The notes under the pieces are model-generated. The model saw only the letters and a program-made list of their open reading frames with translations, did no database searches and was not told where the DNA came from. From contig OZ038378.1 in assembly GCA_964036045.1 (NCBI GenBank), positions 44,232,639 to 44,296,638 of the forward strand: 64,000 nt of DNA, written 5' to 3'. Made by a program: the position numbers and the translations under genes. This DNA is from Eutreptiella sp. 'Long Island Sound 2002' (taxonomy: Eukaryota > Euglenozoa > Euglenophyceae > Eutreptiales > Eutreptiaceae). This document shows, piece by piece, positions 27,801 through 38,852 of this stretch. Each line of letters begins with the position of its first letter. Positions within the stretch are counted from its first letter, which is position 1.

Positions 27801-28341
27801 TGAAGCGGTGGGGACCCCCGAGGCGGCAGGGGTTGTGTAGCCACCTTGCCCACTTGTGGGCCACTTTGATTCTTCCCCCCGCTCTAAAGCGGTGGGGACC
27901 CCCTAGGTGACAGGGGTTATGTAACCACCTTGCCCACTTGCGGGCCACTTCTGATTACGCCTCCCGCTCTGAAGCGGTGGGGACCCCCTAGGCGGCAAGG
28001 GTTGTGTAGCCACCTTGCCCACTTGTGGCCCACTTCTGATTCTGCCCCCCGCTCTGAAGCGGTGGGGACCCCGTAGGCAGCAGGGGTTATGTAGCCACCT
28101 TGCCCACTTGTGGGCCACTTCTGATTCTGCCCCCCGCTCTGAAGCGGAGGGGACCCCCGAGGCGGCAGGGGTTATGTAGCCACGTTGCCCATTTCTGGGC
28201 CACTTCTGATTTTGCCCCCCGCTCTGAAGCGGAGGGGACCACAGAGGCGGCAGGGGTTATGTAGCCACCTTGCCCACTTGTGGGCCAATTCTGATTCTGC
28301 CCCCCGCTCTGAAGCGGTGGGGACCCCCTAGGCGGCAGGTG

Positions 28342-30381
28342 TTATGTAGCCACCTTGCCCACTTGTGGGCCACTTCTGATTGTGCCCCCCGCTCTGAAGC
28401 GGAGGGGACCCCCGAGGCGGCAGGGGTTATGTAGCCACCTTGCCCACTTGCGGGCCACTTCTGATTCTGCCCCCCGCTCTGAAGCGGTGGGGACCCCCGA
28501 GGCGGCAGGGGTTCTGGAGCCACCTTGCCCACTTGTGGGCCACTTCTGATTGTGCCCCCCGCTCTGAAGCGGTGGGGACCCCCTAGGCGGCAGGGGTGAT
28601 GTAGCCACCTTGCCCACTTGCGGGCCAATTCTGATTCTGCCCCCCGCTCTGAAGCGGAGGGGACCTCCTGGGCGGCAGGGGTTGTGTAGCCACCTTGCCC
28701 ACTTGTGGGCCACTTCTGATTTTGCCCCCCGCTCTGAAGCGGAGGGGACCCCCTAGCCGGCAGGGGTTATGTAGCCACCTTGCCCACTTGTGGTCCACTT
28801 CTGATTCTGCCCCCCGCTCTGAAGCGGAGGGGACCCCCGAGGCGGCAGGGGTTATGTAGCCACCTTGCCCACTTGCGGGCCACTTCTGATTCTGCCCCCC
28901 GCTCTGAAGCGGTGGGGACCCCCGAGGCGGCAGGGGTTCTGGAGCCACCTTGCCCACTTGTGGGCCACTTCTGATTGTGCCCCCCGCTCTGAAGCGGTGG
29001 GGACCCCCTAGGCGGCAGGGGTGATGTAGCCACCTTGCCCACTTGCGGGCCAATTCTGATTCTGCCCCCCGCTCTGAAGCGGAGGGGACCTCCTAGGCGG
29101 CAGGGGTTATGTAGCCACCTTGCCCACTTGTGGGCCACTTCTGATTTTGCCCCCCGCTCTGAAGCGGAGGGGACCCCCGAGGCGGCAGGGGTTGTGTAGC
29201 CACCTTGCCCACTTGTGGGCCACTTCTGATTCTGCCCCCCGCTCTGAAGCTGTGGGGACCCCCTAGCCAGCAGGGGTTATGTAGCCACCTTGCCCACTTG
29301 TGGGCCACTTCTGATTCTTCCCCACGCTCTGAAGCGGTGGGGACCCCCTAGGCGGCAGGGGTTATGTAGCCACCTTGCCCACTTGTGGGCCACTTATGAT
29401 TGTGCCCCCCGCTCTGAAGCGGAGGGGACCCCCGAGGCGGCAGGGGTTATGTAGCCACCTTGCCCACTTGCGGGCCACTTCTGATTCTGCCCCCCGCTCT
29501 GAAGCGGTGGGGACCCCCGAGGCGGCAGGGGTTCTGGAGCCACCTTGCCCACTTGTGGGCCACTTCTGATTGTGCCCCCCGCTCTGAAGCGGTGGGGACC
29601 CCCTAGGCGGCAGGGGTGATGTAGCCACCTTGCCCACTTGCGGGCCAATTCTGATTCTGCCCCCCGCTCTGAAGCGGAGGGGACCTCCTGGGCGGCAGGG
29701 GTTGTGTAGCCACCTTGCCCACTTGTGGGCCACTTCTGATTTTGCCCCCCGCTCTGAAGCGGAGGGGACCCCCTAGCCGGCAGGGGTTATGTAGCCACCT
29801 TGCCCACTTGTGGTCCACTTCTGATTCTGCCCCCCGCTCTGAAGCGGAGGGGACCCCCGAGGCGGCAGGGGTTATGTAGCCACCTTGCCCACTTGCGGGC
29901 CACTTCTGATTCTGCCCCCCGCTCTGAAGCGGTGGGGACCCCCGAGGCGGCAGGGGTTCTGGAGCCACCTTGCCCACTTGTGGGCCACTTCTGATTGTGC
30001 CCCCCGCTCTGAAGCGGTGGGGACCCCCTAGGCGGCAGGGGTGATGTAGCCACCTTGCCCACTTGCGGGCCAATTCTGATTCTGCCCCCCGCTCTGAAGC
30101 GGAGGGGACCTCCTAGGCGGCAGGGGTTATGTAGCCACCTTGCCCACTTGTGGGCCACTTCTGATTTTGCCCCCCGCTCTGAAGCGGAGGGGACCCCCGA
30201 GGCGGCAGGGGTTGTGTAGCCACCTTGCCCACTTGTGGGCCACTTCTGATTCTGCCCCCCGCTCTGAAGCTGTGGGGACCCCCTAGCCAGCAGGGGTTAT
30301 GTAGCCACCTTGCCCACTTGTGGGCCACTTCTGATTCTTCCCCACGCTCTGAAGCGGTGGGGACCCCCTAGGCGGCAGGGG
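28342..30381. repeat. Higher-order repeat, 12-monomer period (1020 bp), two adjacent near-identical copies
   Basis: Positions 28342-29361 and 29362-30381 align at an offset of 1020 bp. Reverse-strand translations of 28583-29053 and 29603-30073 (156 codons), and of 28767-29138 and 29787-30158, are identical. One marker difference is CACTTCTGATTGTG (28375) against CACTTATGATTGTG (29395). This is one of the most homogeneous duplications in the array. Confidence 0.93.
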
Positions 30382-30734
30382 TTATGTAGCCACCTTGCCC
30401 ACTTGTGGGCCACTTCTGATTCTGCCCCCCGCTCTGAAGCGGAGGGGACCCCCGAGGCGGCAGGGGTTGTGTAGCCACCTTGCCCACTTGCGGGCCACTT
30501 CTGATTCTGCCCCCCGCTCTGAAGCGGTGGGGACCCCCTAGGCGGCAAGGGTTGTGTAGCCACCTTGCCCACTTGCGGGCCACTTCTGATTCTGCCCCCC
30601 GCTCTGAAGCGGTGGGGACCCCGTAGGCAGCAGGGGTTATGTAGCCACCTTGCCCACTTGTGGGCCACTTCTGATTCTGCCCCCCGCTCTGAAGCGGTGG
30701 GGCCCCCCGAGGCGGCAGGGGTTATGTAGCCACG

Positions 30735-32878
30735 TTGCCCATTTGCGGGCCACTTCTGATTTTGCCCCCCGCTCTGAAGCGGAGGGGACCCCCTAGGCGG
30801 CAGGGGTTATGTAGCCACCTTGCCCACTTGCGGGCCAATTCTGATTCTGCCCCCCGCTCTGAAGCGGTGGGGACCCCCGAGGCGGCAGGGGTTCTGGAGC
30901 CACCTTGCCCACTTGTGGGCCACTTCTTATTGTGCCCGCCGCTCTGCGGCGGTGGGGACCCCCTAGGCGGCAGGGGTTATGTAGCCACCTTGCCCACTTG
31001 TGGGCCACTTCTGATTCTGCCCCCCGCTCTGAAGCGGAGGGGACCCCCGAGGCGGCAGGGGTTATGTAGCCACCTTGCCCACTTGCGGGCCAATTCTGAT
31101 TCTGCCCCCCGCTGTGAAGCGGAGGGGATCCCCTAGGCGGCAGGGGTTATGTAGCCACCGTGCCCACTTGTGGGCCACTTCTGATTCTGCCCCCCGCTCT
31201 GAAGCGGTGGGGACCCCGTAGGCAGCAGGGGTTATGTAGCCACTCTGCCCACTTGTGGGCCACTTCTGATTCTGCCCCCCGCTCTGAAGCGGAGGGGACC
31301 CCCGAGGCGGCAGGGGTTATGTAGCCACCTTGCCCACTTGCGGGCCAATTCTGATTCTGCCCCCCGCTCTGAAGCGGAGGGGACCTCCTAGGCGGCAGGG
31401 GTTGTGTAGCCACCTTGCCCACTTGTGGGCCACTTCTGATTCTGCCCCCCGCTCTGAAGCGGTGGGGACCCCCGAGGCGGCAGGGGTTATGTTGCCACGT
31501 TGCCCATTTGCGGGCCACTTCTGATTCTGCCCCCCGCTCTGAAGCGGTGGGGACCCCCTAGGCGGCAGGGGTTATGTAGCCACCTTGCCCACTTGCGGGC
31601 CAATTCTGATTCTGCCCCCCGCTCTGAAGCGGAGGGGACCCCCGAGGCGGCAGGGGTTATGTAGCCACCTTGCCCACTTGTGGGCCACTTCTGATTCTTC
31701 CCCCCGCTCTGAAGCGGTGGGGACCCCCGAGGCGGCAGGGGTTGTGTAGCCACCTTGCCCACTTGTGGGCCACTTCTGATTCTGCCCCCCGCTCTGAAGC
31801 GGTGGGGACCCCCGAGGCGGCAGGGGTTATGTAGCCACGTTGCCCATTTGCGGGCCACTTCTGATTCTGCCCCCCGCTCTGAAGCGGAGGGGACCCCCTA
31901 GGCGGCAGGGGTTATGTAGCCACCTTGCCCACTTGCGGGCCAATTCTGATTCTGCCCCCCGCTCTGAAGCGGTGGGGACCCCGTAGGCGGCAGGGGTTAT
32001 GTAGCCACCTTGCCCACTTGTGGGCCACTTCTGATTCTGCCCCCCGCTCTGAAGCGGTGGGGACCCCCTAGGCGGCAGGTGTTATGTAGCCACCTTGCCC
32101 ACTTGTGGGCCACTTCTGATTGTGCCCCCCGCTCTGAAGCGGAGGGGACCCCCTAGGCGGCAGGGGTTATGTAGCCACCTTGCCCACTTGCGGGCCAATT
32201 CTGATTCTGCCCCCCGCTCTGAAGCGGTGGGGACCCCCGAGGCGGCAGGGGTTCTGGAGCCACCTTGCCCACTTGTGGGCCACTTCTTATTGTGCCCCCC
32301 GCTCTGCAGCGGTGGGGACCCCCTAGGCGGCAGGGGTTATGTAGCCATCTTGCCCACTTGTGGGCCACTTCTGATTCTGCCCCCCGCTCTGAAGCGGAGG
32401 GGACCCCCGAGGCGGCAGGGGTTATGTAGCCACCTTGCCCACTTGCGGGCCAATTCTGATTCTGCCCCCCGCTCTGAAGCGGAGGGGATCCCCTAGGCGG
32501 CAGGGGTTATGTAGCCACCGTGCCCACTTGTGGGCCACTTCTGATTCTGCCCCCCGCTCTGAAGCGGTGGGGACCCCGTAGGCAGCAGGGGTTATGTAGC
32601 CACTCTGCCCACTTGTGGGCCACTTCTGATTCTGCCCCCCGCTCTGAAGCGGAGGGGACCCCCGAGGCGGCAGGGGTTATGTAGCCACCTTGCCCACTTG
32701 CGGGCCAATTCTGATTCTGCCCCCCGCTCTGAAGCGGAGGGGACCTCCTAGGCGGCAGGGGTTGTGTAGCCACCTTGCCCACTTGTGGGCCACTTCTGAT
32801 TCTGCCCCCCGCTCTGAAGCGGAGGGGACCCCCGAGGCGGCAGGGGTTGTGTAGCCACCTTGCCCACTTGTGGGCCAC
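30735..32878. repeat. Higher-order duplication at 16-monomer offset (1360 bp)
   Basis: The series at 30735-31518, with CTTATTGTGCCC and GTAGCCACTCTGCCC variants, reappears at 32095-32878, offset 1360 bp (16 x 85). Related monomers at 26741-27260 are about 3994 bp upstream, one base short of 47 units, so a single-base indel lies between them. Confidence 0.85.
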
Positions 32879-34495
32879 TTCTGATTCTGCCCCCCGCTCT
32901 GAAGCGGTGGGGACCCCCTAGCCGGCAGGGGTTATGTAGCCACCTTGCCCACTTGTGGGCCACTTCTGATTTTGCCCCCCGCTCTGAAGCGGTGGGGACC
33001 CCCTAGCCGGCAGGGGTTATGTAGCCACCTTGCCCACTTGTGGGCCACTTCTGATTCTGCCCCCCATCCTGAAGCGGTGGGGACCCCCGAGGCGGCAGGG
33101 GTTGTGTAGCCACCTTGCCCACTTGTGGGCCACTTCTGATTCTGCCCCCCGCTCTGAAGCGGAGGAGACCCCCTAGCCGGCAGGGGTTATGTAGCCACCT
33201 TGCCCACTTGTGGGCCACTTCGGATTCTGCCTCCCGCTCTGAAGCGGAGGGGACCCCCGAGGCGGCAGGGGTTGTGTAGCCACCTTGCCCACTTGTGGGC
33301 CACTTCTGATTCTTCCCCCCGCTCTGAAGCGGTGGGGACCCCCTAGGTGACAGGGGTTATGTAACCACCTTGCCCACTTGCGGGCCACTTCTGATTACGC
33401 CTCCCGCTCTGAAGCGGTGGGGACCCCCTAGGCGGCAAGGGTTGTGTAGCCACCTTGCCCACTTGTGGGCCACTTCTGATTCTGCCCCCCGCTCTGAAGC
33501 GGTGGGGACCCTGTAGGCAGCAGGGGTTATGTAGCCACTCTGCCCACTTGTGGGCCACTTCTGATTCTGCCCCCCGCTCTGAAGCGGAGGGGACCCCCGA
33601 GGCGGCAGGGGTTATGTAGCCACCTTGCCCACTTGCGGGCCAATTCTGATTCTGCCCCCCGCTCTGAAGCGGAGGGGACCTCCTAGGCGGCAGGGGTTGT
33701 GTAGCCACCTTGCCCACTTGTGGGCCACTTCTGATTCTGCCCCCCGCTCTGAAGCGGAGGGGACCCCCGAGGCGGCAGGGGTTGTGTAGCCACCTTGCCC
33801 ACTTGTGGGCCACTTCTGATTCTGCCCCCCGCTCTGAAGCGGTGGGGACCCCCTAGCCGGCAGGGGTTATGTAGCCACCTTGCCCACTTGTGGGCCACTT
33901 CTGATTCTGCCCCCCGCTCTGAAGCGGTGGGGACCCCCTAGCCGGCAGGGGTTATGTAGCCACCTTGCCCACTTGTGGGCCACTTCTGATTCTGCCCCCC
34001 ATCCTGAAGCGGTGGGGACCCCCGAGGCGGCAGGGGTTGTGTAGCCACCTTGCCCACTTGTGGGCCACTTCTGATTCTGCCCCCCGCTCTGAAGCGGAGG
34101 GGACCCCCTAGCCGGCAGGGGTTATGTAGCCACCTTGCCCACTTGTGGGCAACTTCGGATTCTGCCCCCCGCTCTGAAGCGGAGGGGACCCCCGAGGCGG
34201 CAGGGGTTGTGTAGCCACCTTGCCCACTTGTGGGCCACTTCTGATTCTTCCCCCCGCTCTGAAGCGGTGGGGACCCCCTAGGTGACAGGGGTTATGTAAC
34301 CACCTTGCCCACTTGCGGGCCACTTCTGATTACGCCTCCCGCTCTGAAGCGGTGGGGACCCCCTAGGCGGCAAGGGTTGTGTAGCCACCTTGCCCACTTG
34401 TGGGCCACTTCTGATTCTGCCCCCCGCTCTGAAGCGGTGGGGACCCCGTAGGCAGCAGGGGTTATGTAGCCACCTTGCCCACTTGTGGGCCACTT
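32748..34495. repeat. Higher-order repeat, 11-monomer period (935 bp)
   Basis: Segments 32748-32963, 33173-33388 and 33343-33560 correspond to 33683-33898, 34108-34323 and 34278-34495 at a constant 935 bp (11 x 85). Markers are CCCCTAGCCGGCAGG, CCCCCCATCCTGAAGC and CTAGGTGACAGGGG. Related marker monomers also lie at about 27903 and 35553, so this family of variants is spread through the right third of the array. Confidence 0.87.
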
Positions 34496-37400
34496 CTGAT
34501 TCTGCCCCCCGCTCTGAAGCGGAGGGGACCCCCGAGGCGGCAGGGGTTATGTAGCCACGTTGCCCATTTGCAGGCCACTTCTGATTTTGGCCCCCGCTCT
34601 GAAGCGGAGGGGACCACAGAGGCGGCAGGGGTTATGTAGCCACCTTGCCCACTTGTGGGCCAATTCTGATTCTGCCCCCCGCTCTGAAGCGGTGGGGACC
34701 CCCTAGGCGGCAGGTGTTATGTAGCCACCTTGCCCACTTGTGGGCCACTTCTGATTCTGCCCCCCGCTCTGAAGCGGAGGGGACCCCCGAGGCGGCAAGG
34801 GTTATGTAGCCACCTTGCCCACTTGCGGGCCACTTCTGATTCTGCCCCCCGCTCTGAAGCGGTGGGGACCCCCGAGGCGGCAGGGGTTATGTAGCCACCT
34901 TGCCCACTTGTGGGCCACTTCTGATTGTGCCCCCCGCTCTGAAGCGGTGGGGACCCCCTAGGCGGCAGGGGTGATGTAGCCACCTTGCCCACTTGCGGGC
35001 CACTTCTGATTCTGCCCCCCGCTCTGAAGCGGAGGGGACCTCCTAGGCGGCAGGGGTTGTGTAGCCACCTTGCCCACTTGTGGGCCACTTCTGATTTTGC
35101 CCCCCGCTCTGAAGCGGAGGGGACCCCCGAGGCGGCAGGGGTTGTGTAGCCACCTTGCCCACTTGTGGGCCACTTCTGATTCTGCCCCCCGCTCTGAAGC
35201 GGTGGGGACCCCCTAGCCGGCAGGGGTTATGTAGCCACCTTGCCCACTTGTGGGCCACTTCTGATTCTGCCCCCCGCTCTGAAGCTGTGGGGACCCCCTA
35301 GCCAGCAGGGGTTATGTAGCCACCTTGCCCACTTGTGGGCCACTTCTGATTCTTCCCCCCGCTCTGAAGCGGTGGGGACCCCCTAGGCGGCAGGGGTTAT
35401 GTAGCCACCTTGCCCACTTGTGGGCCACTTCTGATTCTGCCCCCCGCTCTGAAGCGGAGGGGACCCCCGAGGCGGCAGGGGTTGTGTAGCCACCTTGCCC
35501 ACTTGTGGGCCACTTCTGATTCTTCCCCCCGCTCCGAAGCGGAGGGGACCCCCTAGGTGACAGGGGTTATGTAACCACCTTGCCCACTTGCAGGCAACTT
35601 CTGATTCCGCCTCCCGCTCTGAAGCGGTGGGGACCCCCTAGGCGGCAAGGGTTGTGTAGCCACCTTGCCCACTTGCGGGCCACTTCTGATTCTGCCCCCC
35701 GCTCTGAAGCGGTGGGGACCCCGTAGGCAGCAGGGGTTATGTAGCCACCTTGCCCACTTGTGGGCCACTTCTGATTCTGCCCCCCGCTCTGAAGCGGTGG
35801 GGACCCCCGAGGCGGCAGGGGTTATGTAGCCACGTTGCCCATTTGCGGGCCACTTCTGATTTTGCCCCCCGCTCTGAAGCGGAGGGGACCCCCTAGGCGG
35901 CAGGGGTTATGTAGCCACCTTGCCCACTTGTGGGCCACTTCTGATTCTGCCCCCCGCTCTGAAGCGGAGGGGATCCCCTAGGCGGCAGGTGTTATGTAGC
36001 CACCTTGCCCACTTGTGGGCCACTTCTGATTCTGCCCCCCGCTCTGAAGCGGTGGGGACCACAGAGGCGGCAGGGGTTATGTAGCCACCTTGCCCACTTG
36101 TGGGCCACTTCTGATTCTGCCCCCCGCTCTGAAGCGGTGGGGACCCCCTAGGCGGCAGGTGTTATGTAGCCACCTTGCCCACTTGTGGGCCACTTCTGAT
36201 TTTGCCCCCCGCTCTGAAGCGGAGGGGACCCCCGAGGCGGCAGGGGTTATGTAGCCACCTTGCCCACTTGCGGGCCACTTCTGATTTTGCACCCCGCTCT
36301 GAAGCGGTGGGGACCCCCGAGGCGGCAGGGGTTCTGGAGCCACCTTGCCCACTTGTGGGCCACTTCTGATTGTGCCCCCCGCTCTGAAGCGGTGGGGACC
36401 CCCTAGGCGGCAGGGGTTATGTAGCCACCTTGCCCACTTGTGGGCCACTTCTGATTCTGCCCCCCGCTCTGAAGCAGAGGGGACCCCCGAGATGCAGGGG
36501 TTATGTAGCCACCTTGCCCACTTGCGGGCCAATTCTGATTCTGCCCCCCGCTCTGAAGCGGAGGGGACCTCCTAGGCGGCAGGGGTTATGTAGCCACCTT
36601 GCCCACTTGTGGGCCACTTCTGATTCTGCCCCCCACTCTGAAGCGGAGGGGATCCCCTAGGCGGCAGGGGTTATGTAGCCACCTTGCCCACTTGTGGGCC
36701 ACTTCTGATTCTGCCCCCCATCCTGAAGCGGAGGGGACCCCCTAGGTGACAGGGGTTATGTTGCCACCTTGCCCACTTGCGGGCCACTTCTGATTCTGCC
36801 TCCCGCTCTGAAGCGGTGGGGACCCCCTAGGCGGCAAGGGTTGTGTAGCCACCTTGCCCACTTGCGGGCCACTTCTGATTGTGCCCCCCGCTAGGAAGCG
36901 GTGGGGACCCCGTAGGCAGCAGGGGTTATGTAGCCACCTTGCCCACTTGTGGGCCACTTCTGATTCTGCCCCCCGCTCTGAAGCGGTGGGGACCCCCGAG
37001 GCGGCAGGGGTTATGTAGCCACGTTGCCCATTTGCGGGCCACTTCTGATTTTGCCCCCCGCTCTGAAGCGGAGGGGACCCCCGAGGCGGCAGGGGTTATG
37101 TAGCCACCTTGCCCACTTGTGGGCCACATCTGATTCTGCCCCCCGCTTTGAAGCGGTGGGGACCCCCTAGGCGGCAGGTGTTATGTAGCCACCTTGCCCA
37201 CTTGTGGGCCACTTCTGATTCTGCCCCCCGCTCTGAAGCGGAGGGGACCCCCGAGGCGGCAGGGGTTATGTAGCCACCTTGCCCACTTGTGGGCCACATC
37301 TGATTCTGCCCCCCGCTCTGAAGCGGTGGGGACCCCCTAGGCGGCAGGGGTTATGTAGCCACCTTGCCCACTTGTGGGCCACTTCTGATTCTGCCCCCCG

Positions 37401-37970
37401 CTCTGAAGCGGAGGGGACCCCCGAGGCGGCAGGGGTTATGTAGCCACCTTGCCCACTTGTGGGCCACTTCTGATTCTTCCCCCCGCTCTGAAGCGGTGGG
37501 GACCCCCGAGGCGGCAGGGGTTCTGGAGCCACCTTGCCCACTTGTGGGCCACTTCTGATTCAGCCCCCCGCTCTGAAGCGGTGGGGACCCCCTAGGCGGC
37601 AGGGGTTATGTAGCCACCTTGCCCAGTTGTGGGCCACTTCTGATTCTGCCCCCCGCTCTGAAGCGGAGGGGACCCCCGAGGCGGCAGGGGTTATGTAGCC
37701 ACCTTGCCCACTTGCGGGCCAATTCTGATTCTGCCCCCCGCTCTGAAGCGGAGGGGACCTCCTAGGCGGCAGGGTTTATGTAGCCACCTAGCCCACTTGT
37801 GGGCCACTTCTGATTCTGCCCCCCGCTCTGAAGCGGAGGGGATCCCCTAGGCGGCAGGGGTTATGTAGCCACCTTGCCCACTTGTGGGCCACTTCTGATT
37901 GTGCCCCCCGCTCCAAAGCGGAGGGGACCCCCGAGGCGGCACGGGTTATGTAGCCACCTTGCCCACTTGG

Positions 37971-38240
37971 ATGTGGCAAGAGAGCCAAGCACTGCAGATG
38001 GCAGGTTCATTTTTCAACGATGGTGATGCCTTTTTTTTTTTTACCAAGGAGATTCCTCAAAAAAACGAGGCTTGAACGGACAACCCATTAAGGAGTATCG
38101 ACGCATTGGTAGTGCTGCCGTGGCCGAATGGAAAGCCACGTTGCGTAAGATAGAGGAAGGGACCTCAATTACGTGGGAGGTGTTTGTAGCCTTTCTCCGC
38201 ATCCACCGCGTGACAGCAGATGGTTGTGGCTCCTCGTAAC
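37971..38240 (+). pseudogene. 5' part of Ulp1-type transposon gene, frame-disrupted
   Basis: An ATG lies two bases beyond the last satellite base. Its frame reads MWQESQALQM and then runs through a T12 tract at 38031-38042, after which the coding-like reading moves to another frame. The second frame contains KEYRRIGSAAVAEWK and ITWEVFVAFLRIHRV and ends at a TAA at 38238. A third frame takes over between about 38150 and 38240 and leads into the Cys-rich region. I infer that this is the amino-terminal part of the same gene as the protease downstream. The first frame is also open into the last satellite monomer, so the true start is uncertain. No homologue is recognised for this part. Confidence 0.4.
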
Positions 38241-38852
38241 AGAACCGAATTTTAAGGTACCCTCTCAATACTCTTGGGAGATTGCTGCCCAACGCCCTTT
38301 TAAGTTGGGCCGTATTGAGTGCAAGGTGACTGCACGTGTGGAGCCATCAACAAAGGTTCGCACCCGCCAGTCCGAAAAACTTGCATCCCAAAAGAAAAAG
38401 GCACTTGCAAAACGCCGCAGGAAGGTGGTGGCCGGTAGCGATACCGATAGCGACACTAATGTCTCCACACTTGCTTTGAACGCACCCAGTGCTGATGAGT
38501 CTACGTCTACTACCGTTGCTGCACCCATGGAGGTGCATCGGAGAACTTGGCATTGCCTTAATCTCTTTCGGCCACCTTATGTGTGTGGCCAATGTCACAA
38601 GACCGTGTACCTGTGGTGCATGCATTGTGAGGGGTGTGACTGTTGCCTACACACTTTGGAGTGTCCAGTTCGTGGAAGGGCCCACCCCAACACGGACAAG
38701 TGGCTCTTTCAAAAGTGGTGCCAGGAGGTAGACGTTGAGGAGGTTTTGAGCGCCACCCTCCCCAACGAGCCCGTGTCCGGTGACGAGGAGTTGGACGTCC
38801 TTTCTAATCCTCTATTGGCTTCTCCCCCGGGTAAGGAGGTGAAGAAAAAAGA
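38241..38852 (+). pseudogene. Basic and Cys-rich (zinc-binding-like) region of Ulp1-type transposon gene
   Basis: One frame is open from about 38150 to 39039, but its protein-like character ends near 38850. It contains a Lys/Arg-rich stretch (SQKKKALAKRRRKVV, possibly nuclear-targeting), a Ser/Asp/Thr-rich acidic linker, and a dense cysteine cluster at about 38584-38670 that includes CGQCHKTVYLWCMHCEGC followed by CCLHTLECP. Spacing of Cys and His fits a zinc-binding fold; the exact class is not clear. Cys-rich modules next to Ulp1 proteases are known in several eukaryotic DNA transposon groups (KDZ, CACTA, MULE). The coding signal then moves to the next frame at an A6 run (38845-38850). Confidence 0.55.

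Larger units (their letters stand above)
1..37969. repeat. 85-bp GC-rich satellite array, ~446 tandem monomers
   Basis: The first 85 bases recur head to tail without a break until the sequence leaves the consensus after GCCCACTTG at 37969. The left end lies outside the window. Landmarks in each monomer, in order, are GAAGCGGAGGGGACCCC, then CTAGGCGGCAGGGGTTATG, then TAGCCACCTTGCCCACTTG, then GGGCCACTTCTGATTCTGCC. Diagnostic variants are common: CCCCTAGG versus CCCCGAGG, TTGTGGG versus TTGCGGG, GTTATGTAG versus GTTGTGTAG, and a GGTTCTGGAGCC form. Occasional 1-2 base indels (for example near 4645, 4720 and 4838) change the phase. Because 85 is not a multiple of three, each unit moves the frame, so any stop is met within three units. 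ORFs of 60-176 codons on either strand occur only where variant bases remove the usual TAG or TAA. I see no gene in it. Confidence 0.97.

Noticed and set aside
1-37969. CRISPR array
   Set aside because: The repeats are contiguous with no unique spacers, the unit is 85 bp, and the genome is eukaryotic.
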